Origin: Pseudomonadota bacterium
Lineage (GTDB): Bacteria; Pseudomonadota; Gammaproteobacteria; Burkholderiales; Burkholderiaceae_C
Assembly (NCBI GenBank): GCA_030918015.1
Contig: JAUPTP010000061.1
Coordinates: 1 to 8,599 of the forward strand
Length of the DNA stretch: 8,599 nt
Reading direction: 5' to 3'
The first letter of the stretch is position 1, and every line of letters begins with the position of its first letter. The notes below the pieces were generated by a model. It did no database searches and was not told the origin of the DNA. It saw nothing but the letters and a program-made list of their open reading frames with translations. A program made the translations under genes and the position numbers. Shown here piece after piece: positions 1-6,676 of the stretch.

Positions 1-627
1 GACTCGATCGGTCTGGGCGAGGACGGCCCGACCCACCAGTCGGTCGAGCACGCCGCCTCGCTGCGCCTGATCCCGGGCCTGGACGTCTGGCGCCCGGCCG
101 ACACCTGCGAGACCGCGGTGGCGTGGACGATGGCGCTGGCCAACCGCAACCGCCCCAGCGCGCTGCTGCTGAGCCGCCAGAACCTGCCCTACGCCGCCAA
201 GACCGGCGCCGACGAGATCACCAAGGGCGCCTACGTGCTGTCCAACCCGTCGGACATCGGCTTCAAGAAGAAGGACGACAAGGCCCCGGCCGCCGTCATC
301 GTCGCCACCGGCTCGGAAGTGCAGCTGGCGGTGGCCGCCCAGGCCGAGCTGGCCAAGGACGGCATCGCGGTGCGCGTGGTCTCGATGCCCTCGACCACCG
401 TCTTCGACCGCCAGAGCGTCGCCTACAAGTCCGAGGTGCTGCCCGCGGGCGTGCCGCGCATCGCCGTCGAGATGGGCGTGACCGACTTCTGGTGGAAGTA
501 CGGCTGCGCGGCCGTCATCGGCATCGACACCTACGGCGAGTCGGCTCCGGCCGGCGTGCTCTTCCAGCACTTCGGCTTCACGACGGACAACGTCGTGGCC
601 ACCGTGCGGAAAGTCCTCGGCAAGTGA
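1..627 (+). CDS. tkt: Transketolase, C-terminal part (5' end outside window)
   Basis: The reading frame is open from base 1 to a TGA at 625-627, giving the last 208 residues of a protein that is normally about 660-670 aa. Transketolase is a thiamine-diphosphate enzyme that moves two-carbon ketol units between sugar phosphates in the pentose phosphate and Calvin pathways; it is cytoplasmic. The fragment opens with the family motif GLGEDGPTHQSVEH (residues 4-17), whose His12 matches the substrate-phosphate-binding His of the pyrimidine-binding domain. LSRQNL (Arg59) follows, another conserved phosphate contact. The rest is the C-terminal transketolase domain, with ATGSEVQLAV, VVSMPSTTVFDRQ and GESAPAGVLFQHFGFT, ending naturally in TVRKVLGK. 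The gene lies 78 bp upstream of gap in the same direction, an arrangement seen in many betaproteobacteria that suggests co-transcription. The thiamine-binding half lies to the left of the window, so intactness cannot be judged. Confidence 0.97.
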   Translation, partial: DSIGLGEDGPTHQSVEHAASLRLIPGLDVWRPADTCETAVAWTMALANRNRPSALLLSRQNLPYAAKTGADEITKGAYVLSNPSDIGFKKKDDKAPAAVIVATGSEVQLAVAAQAELAKDGIAVRVVSMPSTTVFDRQSVAYKSEVLPAGVPRIAVEMGVTDFWWKYGCAAVIGIDTYGESAPAGVLFQHFGFTTDNVVATVRKVLGK

Positions 628-648
628 GCCGTCTCGGCTGACACTCGT

Positions 649-668
649 CCGATTTGCCCCGATTTTCC
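649..668 (+). repeat. Imperfect tandem decamer before gap
   Basis: CCGATTTGCC (649-658) is followed directly by CCGATTTTCC (659-668), two adjacent 10-bp units differing at one base. It sits in the 78-bp tkt–gap spacer, 37 bp before the gap start codon. One helical turn of spacing could suit a regulator binding one DNA face, but no known operator is recognised, and chance or slippage is equally possible. Confidence 0.4.
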
Positions 669-675
669 AGGCTAG

Positions 676-1705
<1,030 letters not shown>

Positions 1706-1707
<2 letters not shown>

Positions 1708-1741
1708 TCGCCGGGCGCGGCGGCGATCCGCTGCCGCGGAT
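1706..1741 (+). other. Two mutually exclusive hairpins after the gap stop codon
   Basis: GATCGCCG (1706-1713) pairs perfectly with CGGCGATC (1721-1728), an 8-bp stem with a 7-nt loop that begins inside the TGA stop codon. A second stem, ATCCGC (1726-1731) with GCGGAT (1736-1741) and a TGCC loop, shares bases 1726-1728 with the first, so the two full stems cannot form together. Both lie just before the terminator. They could protect the 3' end of the mRNA, but GC-rich DNA forms such stems easily. Confidence 0.4.
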
Positions 1742-1746
1742 GAACG

Positions 1747-1771
1747 AAGGGCTCCCTCGGGAGCCCTTTTT
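1747..1771 (+). terminator. Rho-independent terminator of tkt–gap
   Basis: A 9-bp perfect stem, AAGGGCTCC (1747-1755) and GGAGCCCTT (1760-1768), closes a CTCG loop and runs into a T tract (five consecutive T at 1767-1771). It lies 40 bp after the gap stop. It also lies 17 bp beyond the stop of the convergent SPOR gene. Read leftward, the stem is followed only by TTCGTT, so termination from that side would be weaker. Confidence 0.9.
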
Positions 1772-1788
1772 CATGCCTTCACATGCCT

Positions 1789-2556
1789 TCAGCGCCCGCA
1801 GGGCTCGAAGGCGTGGCCGCTCAGGCGGGGCTTGAGCGCGGTCAGGGCGACCAGCACGTCCGGGTCGGCCTTGGGCACCCGCACCGTGTGGGTCACGCTG
1901 GGCTTGACCAGCGCCACGACGCGCACGAAGCGGATCTTCTGGGCGGTCAGCCGGGTCTGCAGCGCGCGCGCGTCGGCTTCCACGCCGTAGCGGCCGAAGA
2001 CGAAGCCGGGCATGTACTCGTCGGGCAGGTCGCGGGCCTCCTCGAAGGCGATCTCGAGCTGGCGCAGCTGGTCGGCGCGGCGGGTCATGATGTCGCGGCT
2101 CTTGTAGGGGCCGACGTAGACCATCCAGGTGCCGGCCTTCTCGCGGCTGGTCAGCGTCCAGCTGCTCTCGTCGAGCACCCGGCGCAGGGCGGTCTGGGCG
2201 GTGCGCCACTCGGCGGCGTTGAAGGGGCCGGCCTCGACGCAGACATGCGATGTCGGCGCCGCCGGCCGCGCGCTGGCGCTGGCTGCGGCCAGCGGCGACG
2301 AGGCCACGGCTGCAGCCGGCTCGGGCAGGTTGAGCGTCGCGGCGGACTCGGCCCGCACGGGCGGGGGCGTGCGCACCGGCGCGCTGGCCGGCGGGGCGAT
2401 GATCTCCAGGCGGCCCGGATCGATCTGTGCGGCCAGGCGCTGCGGCTCGCGGTCGCCGTCGTGGGGCATGCCGGTGAGGCCATCGAGCGCCCCTTGCGAC
2501 CAGGCCCAGACCCCGAGGTTGGCCAGGGCCAGACTCACCACCAGGGCTCTCAGCAT
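1789..2556 (-). CDS. Membrane-anchored SPOR-domain protein
   Basis: The predicted protein is 255 aa. Residues 1-24 form a hydrophobic N-terminal segment (LRALVVSLALANLGVWAW), best read as a single-pass inner-membrane anchor. A Pro/Ala-rich linker (about 55-102) follows, the usual layout of cell-envelope SPOR proteins. Residues about 103-215 resemble a divergent SPOR fold: CVEAGPF, then WMVYVGPYKSRD (about 144-155), a helix rich in Arg/Gln/Leu, and FGRYGVEADARALQTRLTAQK (split here between 187 and 207). SPOR domains bind peptidoglycan lacking stem peptides, often at division sites; a role in septal cell-wall work is inferred from the family only. The start ATG overlaps the birA stop (ATGCTGA on the minus strand), so translation is probably coupled to birA, and no strong Shine-Dalgarno is present. 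The C-terminus (about 216-255) has no recognised domain. Confidence 0.8.
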   Translation of the reverse strand: MLRALVVSLALANLGVWAWSQGALDGLTGMPHDGDREPQRLAAQIDPGRLEIIAPPASAPVRTPPPVRAESAATLNLPEPAAAVASSPLAAASASARPAAPTSHVCVEAGPFNAAEWRTAQTALRRVLDESSWTLTSREKAGTWMVYVGPYKSRDIMTRRADQLRQLEIAFEEARDLPDEYMPGFVFGRYGVEADARALQTRLTAQKIRFVRVVALVKPSVTHTVRVPKADPDVLVALTALKPRLSGHAFEPCGR

Positions 2557-3359
2557 GGGCGCACGCTCGCTTCGCCGCTGTGGTGGGTGTGCAGGCGTCC
2601 GGCGTCGTCGCGCAGCAGCAGCGCGCCGTCGTGGCCGATGCCGCAGGCCACGCCCGCCTGCTCGCCGATCTGCACGCGCCGACCGGCCAGCACGTCGCGG
2701 GTGGCGAACCGGGCCAGCGCCTGCGCGCCGCCGTGCGCGCCGAAGTCCAGCACCGCGCGCAGCAGCGGACGGGCGATGCGGTGCAGCGCCGCGGGCGCGG
2801 CCAGCGCCGGGGCGATCTCCTGCAGCCCGGCGTGGCCGGTGCGGAACAGCGCCGGATCGAGGTCCTGCGCGGGCCGTGGCGCGATGTTCAGGCCCACGCC
2901 GATCACCAGCCAGCGCTCGTTCGGCGCGGTGGCGTCGGCCAGCGGCGCGACCTCGATCAGCAGGCCGCCGAGCTTGCGGTCCTGGCCTCGCAGCCACAGG
3001 TCGTTGGGCCATTTCAGGCCGAGATGCTCGCCCGCCGGATCCAGCGCCTCGGCCAGCGCCAGGCCGACCACCAGCGACAGGCCGCTCCAGTCGGCCGGCG
3101 CCAGCCGCAGGCCCAGCGAGAAGGTCAGCGTGCTGCCCGGCGCCGCATCCGACCACCAGCTGCGCCCCAGCCGGCCCCGGCCGGCCGTCTGGCGCTCGGC
3201 CAGCAGCAGGCAGGGCTCGGTCAGGCCCCGGCGGCTGCGCTCGAGCAGCTCGGTGCTGGTCGAGCCGGCCGTGGGCAGGATCTCGACGCTCAGGCCGGGC
3301 GCCAGCGGCTCCAGCGTCTGCCACAGCGTCTCGGGGTCCCAGTGCAGCGGTCGGTTCAT
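2550..3359 (-). CDS. birA: Biotin–[acetyl-CoA-carboxylase] ligase, HTH-less
   Basis: The enzyme makes biotinoyl-5'-AMP and transfers biotin to the lysine of biotin carboxyl carrier proteins such as AccB; it is cytoplasmic. The 269-aa protein shows the biotin-binding/adenylation loop GRGRLGRSW at residues 60-68, the substrate motif KWPNDLW at 116-122, and KLGGLLIE at 129-136, where Lys129 matches the conserved catalytic-region lysine. A smaller C-terminal domain follows from about 215. E. coli BirA (about 320 aa) has an N-terminal helix-turn-helix; here the catalytic domain starts almost at once and only 31 bp separate the gene from the upstream stop. It is therefore a ligase only and should not repress bio genes. 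The sequence before the ATG is pyrimidine-rich with no clear Shine-Dalgarno. It is the middle gene of a leftward cluster and overlaps the SPOR gene by 7 bp. Confidence 0.96.
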   Translation of the reverse strand: MNRPLHWDPETLWQTLEPLAPGLSVEILPTAGSTSTELLERSRRGLTEPCLLLAERQTAGRGRLGRSWWSDAAPGSTLTFSLGLRLAPADWSGLSLVVGLALAEALDPAGEHLGLKWPNDLWLRGQDRKLGGLLIEVAPLADATAPNERWLVIGVGLNIAPRPAQDLDPALFRTGHAGLQEIAPALAAPAALHRIARPLLRAVLDFGAHGGAQALARFATRDVLAGRRVQIGEQAGVACGIGHDGALLLRDDAGRLHTHHSGEASVRPC

Positions 3360-3390
3360 GAGGATGTCGAGAGAGAGCGAGTGGGGCGGC

Positions 3391-3870
3391 TCAGCGCTTC
3401 GGGCCGAGCATCGTACCGCGGCAGGCCGGCGAGCCGCAGCAGCAGGCGTAGGCCTTCTTGAGCCTGGCGGTGTGGCGGCCGTCGATCACCAGGCGGTAGT
3501 CGAAGGACAGCTCCTCGCCGGCGGCGATGTCGCGCAGCGCGCGGATGAAGATGCGTCCGCCCCGCTCCTCGCTCTCGCAGTTGGGCTCGCAGGCATGGTT
3601 GATCCAGCGCGCCGAGTTGCCGCCCACGCCGCCGTCGATGACCCGGCCGTCCTCGAGGTGGAAGTAGAAGGTATGGTTGGGGTCGGCGGGGTCGCGCGGG
3701 TGGCGCCGCAGGGCCTCGTCCCAGTCGATCACCTCGCCGGCGTATTCCAGGATGATCTCGCCTGGGGCGATCGCCACCTCGGCGAAGACGCCGCGGCCAT
3801 GCACGCCGGAGCGGCGCACCTGCACGCGACGGCGCGGGCGGACGGGTGCCTGTTTTTTCATCGACGGCAT
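3391..3870 (-). CDS. SET-domain protein lysine methyltransferase with post-SET cysteines
   Basis: This 159-aa protein is a nearly bare SET domain, a fold that moves methyl groups from S-adenosylmethionine to protein lysines. Visible motifs in order are RSGVHGRGVFA (20-30, SAM-binding region), ILEYAGEVID (40-49), NHACEPNCE (91-99, the NHxCxPN pseudoknot motif) and EELSFDY (119-125) with catalytic Tyr125. A post-SET cluster CxCxxxxC (Cys143, Cys145, Cys150) follows, expected to bind zinc together with Cys94 or Cys98. The N-terminus is basic (KKQAPVRPRRRVQVRR) and may contact nucleic acid or an acidic partner. The substrate is unknown; bacterial SET proteins are suspected to methylate DNA-binding, ribosomal or host proteins. 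Two in-frame starts are possible, 3870 or 3861 (156 aa), and neither has a good Shine-Dalgarno. The gene is divergent from topB and lies 31 bp before birA. Confidence 0.9.
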   Translation of the reverse strand: MPSMKKQAPVRPRRRVQVRRSGVHGRGVFAEVAIAPGEIILEYAGEVIDWDEALRRHPRDPADPNHTFYFHLEDGRVIDGGVGGNSARWINHACEPNCESEERGGRIFIRALRDIAAGEELSFDYRLVIDGRHTARLKKAYACCCGSPACRGTMLGPKR

Positions 3871-3904
3871 GGCGGCGCGAGTTCTGGTTAGATTGGATGT
3901 GTGG

Positions 3905-3951
3905 GCGCGTGCATGTGTGCGTGTGCATGTGCGTGCATGCGTGCGCGTATA
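3905..3951. repeat. 47-nt perfect alternating purine–pyrimidine tract (Z-DNA candidate)
   Basis: Every odd position from 3905 to 3951 is a purine and every even position a pyrimidine, with no exception over 47 nt. The steps are almost all GC/CG and GT/TG, with a few CA/AT steps. GC and GT alternation is the classical sequence requirement for left-handed Z-DNA under negative supercoiling. Inside the tract GTGCATG occurs three times (from 3909, 3923 and 3933), and GTGCATGTG is repeated exactly at 3909-3917 and 3923-3931. It lies 34 bp upstream of the SET start and 81 bp upstream of the topB start. Confidence 0.85.
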
Positions 3952-3996
3952 GCGCCGATTGTATGAAGCAGCCTGACAGGGAGTCGGTCTCGGCTG

Positions 3997-4016
3997 CAGG
4001 TTTCGACAGGTTTCGA
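3997..4016 (+). repeat. Exact tandem decamer CAGGTTTCGA x2
   Basis: CAGGTTTCGA at 3997-4006 is repeated without change at 4007-4016, ending 16 bp before the topB start codon. It would probably fall in the 5' leader or at the promoter. It may be an operator of one-turn spacing, a translational control site, or simple slippage; no known binding motif is recognised. Confidence 0.75.
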
Positions 4017-4032
4017 TCAGCATCAACTCATC

Positions 4033-6645
4033 ATGAGCAAGTCCCTCGTCATCGCCGAGAAGCCGTCGGTCGCCCAGGACATCGTCCGCGCCCTGACGCC
4101 GGTGTGCGGCAAGTTCGAGAAGCACGACGACCATTTCGAGAACGACCAGTACGTCGTGACCTCGGCCGTCGGCCATCTGGTCGAGATCAAGGCGCCGGAG
4201 GAGTTCGACGTCAAGCGCGGCAAGTGGAGCTTCGCGCACCTGCCGGTGCTGCCGCCGCACTTCGAGCTGGCGCCGATCGACAAGACCAAGAGCCGCCTGA
4301 GCGCGGTGGTCAAGCTGATCAAGCGCAAGGACGTCGCCGCGCTGATCAACGCCTGCGACGCGGGCCGCGAGGGCGAGCTGATCTTCCGGCTGATCGAGCA
4401 GTACGCGCTGGGCGCCAAGGTCGGCACCAAGCCGGTGAGCCGGCTGTGGCTGCAGAGCATGACGCCGCAGGCCATCCGCGACGGCTTCGAGCGGCTGCGC
4501 GCGGACGCCGACATGCGCGGCCTGGCGGATGCGGCGCGCAGCCGCTCCGAGGCCGACTGGCTGGTGGGCATCAACGGCACGCGCGCCATGACCGCGTTCA
4601 ACTCGCGCGACGGCGGCTTCTTCCTGACCACGGTCGGGCGGGTGCAGACGCCGACGCTCTCCATCATGGTCGAGCGCGAGGAGAAGATCCGCAAGCATGT
4701 CGCGCGCGACTACTGGGAGGTGCGCGCCGAGTTCGGCGCCGAGGCCGGCGTCTACGAGGGCAAGTGGTTCGATCCGAAGTTCAGGAAGGACGAGGACCTG
4801 GAGCGCCGCGCCGACCGCCTGTGGACGCGCGCCGAGGCCGAGGCCATCGAGCAGGCGGTGCGCTCGCGCAGCGCCAGCGTGCGCGAGGAGGCCAAGCCCA
4901 GCACCCAGGCCAGTCCGCTGCTCTACGACCTGACGACGCTGCAGCGCGAGGCCAACTCGCGCTTCGGCTTCTCGGCCAAGACGACGCTGTCGATCGCGCA
5001 GGCGCTCTACGAGAAGCACAAGGTGCTGACCTACCCGCGGACCGACGCGCGCGCGCTGCCCGAGGACTATGTCGACGTGGCCAGGCAGACGCTGGAGATG
5101 ATCGCCGCCGAGGCCATGCCGGGCCCGCTGCAGGAGCTCTCGCGCCACGCGGCCAAGGCGCTGAGCGCGGGCTACGTCAAGCCGACCAAGCGCATCTTCG
5201 ACAACAGCAAGATCTCGGACCACTTCGCGATCATCCCGACGCTGCAGGCGCCGAAGGCGCTGACCGAGATCGAGGCCAAGCTCTACGACCTGGTGGTCAA
5301 GCGCTTCATCGCGGTGTTCTACCCGTCGGCCGAGTCGATGGTCACCACCCGGGTGACGCAGGTCGAGGCGGCCGACGGCCAGACGCACCACTTCCAGACC
5401 CACGGCAAGGTGCTGGTCAATCCGGGCTGGATGGCGGTCTACGGCAAGGAGGCCGCCGGCGAGGACGCCAGCCTGGTCGCGGTGCGTCCGGGCGAGACGG
5501 TGGTGGCCGAGGAGGTGGCGCTGTCGGCGCTGCGCACCAAGCCGCCGGCGCGCTACAACGAGTCGACGCTGCTGAGTGCGATGGAAGGCGCCGGCAAGCT
5601 GATCGACGACGAGGAGCTCAAGGCCGCGATGCAGGAGAAGGGCCTGGGCACGCCGGCCACCCGCGCGGCCATCATCGAAGGCCTGATCACCGAGAAGTAC
5701 CTGCTGCGCGACGGCCGCGACCTGGTGCCCACCGCCAAGGCCTTCCAGCTGATGACGCTGCTGCGCGGCCTGGCGGTGGAAGACCTGACCAAGCCCGAGC
5801 TGACCGGCCAGTGGGAGCAGCAGCTCGCGCAGATGGAGCGGGGCCTGCTCAGCCGCGAGCAGTTCATGCACGCCATCGCCGACATGGCGCGGCGCATCGT
5901 CGTCAAGGCCAAGGAATACGACCGCGACACCATCCCCGGCGACTACGCGACGCTGGCCGCGCCCTGCCCGAACTGCGGCGGCGTGATCAAGGAGAACTAC
6001 CGCCGCTTCGCCTGCACCGGCCACGGCCAGGGGGCGGCCGCCGAGGGTCACGAGACCGGCTGCGGCTTCTCGATCGGCAAGATCCCCGGCGGGCGCAGCT
6101 TCGAGCTGCACGAGGCCGAGGCCTTCCTGCGCGAGCACCACATCGGCCCGCTGGAGGGCTTCCGCTCCAAGGCGGGCTGGCCCTTCACCGCCGAGCTCAA
6201 GCTGGTGAACGACGACACCGTGCCGGGCCGCTGGAAGCTGGAGTTCGACTTCGGCGACGATGCGCGCAAGGAGGCCGAGGAGGCGGCCGGGCCGGTCGAC
6301 TTCTCGGGTCAGCCCTCGCTGGGCGCCTGCCCGAAGTGCGGCAGCCCGGTGCACGAGCACGGCGGCAACTATGTCTGCGAGCGAGCGGTCGGCACCGCCG
6401 CGACCTGCGACTTCAAGACCGGCAAGGTGATCCTGCAGCAGACCATCGAGCCCGAGCAGGTGACGAAGCTGCTGGCCACCGGCAAGACCGACCTGCTCGA
6501 GGGCTTCATCTCGAACAAGACCCGCCGCGCCTTCAAGGCCTTCCTGACCTACGACCGCAAGGAGGGCAAGGTGGTGTTCGAGTTCGAGCCGCGCGCGGCC
6601 AAGTTCCCCGCCAAGAAGGCGGCGGCGAAGAAGTCCGCGGCCTGA
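4033..6645 (+). CDS. topB: DNA topoisomerase III (type IA) with extended C-terminus
   Basis: This type IA topoisomerase cuts one strand through a 5'-phosphotyrosine, relaxes negative supercoils and decatenates replication or recombination intermediates. The N-terminal TOPRIM domain starts VIAEKPSVAQDIV (6-18) with catalytic Glu9 and has the metal-binding motif DAGREGELIF (109-118). The active-site tyrosine is Tyr334 in LTYPRTDAR. The core ends near residue 640. E. coli TopB is about 650 aa; this protein is 870 aa. The extension holds a CPNC knuckle (645-648) with further cysteines, a topoisomerase C-terminal repeat (about 666-715, SIGKIPGGRSFELHEAEA...), a second CPKC knuckle (766-769), and a second such repeat (about 790-850). 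It ends in a Lys/Ala tail (KFPAKKAAAKKSAA). Such long TopB forms are known in betaproteobacteria. The start fits the family N-terminus but lacks an obvious Shine-Dalgarno. The AEC permease gene follows after 31 bp. Confidence 0.96.
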   Translation: MSKSLVIAEKPSVAQDIVRALTPVCGKFEKHDDHFENDQYVVTSAVGHLVEIKAPEEFDVKRGKWSFAHLPVLPPHFELAPIDKTKSRLSAVVKLIKRKDVAALINACDAGREGELIFRLIEQYALGAKVGTKPVSRLWLQSMTPQAIRDGFERLRADADMRGLADAARSRSEADWLVGINGTRAMTAFNSRDGGFFLTTVGRVQTPTLSIMVEREEKIRKHVARDYWEVRAEFGAEAGVYEGKWFDPKFRKDEDLERRADRLWTRAEAEAIEQAVRSRSASVREEAKPSTQASPLLYDLTTLQREANSRFGFSAKTTLSIAQALYEKHKVLTYPRTDARALPEDYVDVARQTLEMIAAEAMPGPLQELSRHAAKALSAGYVKPTKRIFDNSKISDHFAIIPTLQAPKALTEIEAKLYDLVVKRFIAVFYPSAESMVTTRVTQVEAADGQTHHFQTHGKVLVNPGWMAVYGKEAAGEDASLVAVRPGETVVAEEVALSALRTKPPARYNESTLLSAMEGAGKLIDDEELKAAMQEKGLGTPATRAAIIEGLITEKYLLRDGRDLVPTAKAFQLMTLLRGLAVEDLTKPELTGQWEQQLAQMERGLLSREQFMHAIADMARRIVVKAKEYDRDTIPGDYATLAAPCPNCGGVIKENYRRFACTGHGQGAAAEGHETGCGFSIGKIPGGRSFELHEAEAFLREHHIGPLEGFRSKAGWPFTAELKLVNDDTVPGRWKLEFDFGDDARKEAEEAAGPVDFSGQPSLGACPKCGSPVHEHGGNYVCERAVGTAATCDFKTGKVILQQTIEPEQVTKLLATGKTDLLEGFISNKTRRAFKAFLTYDRKEGKVVFEFEPRAAKFPAKKAAAKKSAA

Positions 6646-6676
6646 GCGCGGCCGTCTTCAGGGGGCGTCTCGGCGC

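Larger units (their letters stand above)
3871..4032. promoter_or_regulatory. Divergent regulatory region between the SET gene and topB
   Basis: This 162-bp gap must hold the promoters of both the leftward SET–birA–SPOR cluster and rightward topB, unless either is read from further away. It contains an alternating purine–pyrimidine tract on the SET side and an exact tandem decamer on the topB side. No convincing sigma-70 -35/-10 pair was found on either strand, so promoter positions are not assigned. The topB ATG at 4033 has no clear purine-rich Shine-Dalgarno; the 16 nt before it are built from TCA/CAT-like units. Confidence 0.6.

Noticed and set aside
1747..1771. Fully bidirectional terminator for gap and the SPOR gene
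   Set aside because: The stem is symmetrical, but read leftward it is followed by TTCGTT rather than a continuous T run, so only rightward termination is claimed.
3360..3390. Missing N-terminal helix-turn-helix of birA as a truncation
   Set aside because: Many bacteria have naturally HTH-less biotin ligases. The protein begins cleanly at its catalytic domain and only 31 bp precede it, so this is a normal short form.
1783..3891. A 702-codon plus-strand open frame across the SPOR, birA and SET genes
   Set aside because: It is antisense to three recognisable genes and has the composition of a GC-rich shadow frame with no family motif.
3871..3960. N-terminal extension of the SET protein through the alternating tract
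   Set aside because: It would read as repeated Thr/His/Ala/Arg/Cys residues (such as RTHARTCTRTHARAH) with no domain, and the SET fold already begins correctly after the basic N-terminus.
3391..6360. A 989-codon open frame on the minus strand opposite most of topB, ending in the SET gene
   Set aside because: Only the last about 159 codons match a family. The rest is Arg/Gly/Leu/His-rich low-complexity translation caused by G/C-biased third positions of topB on the other strand.
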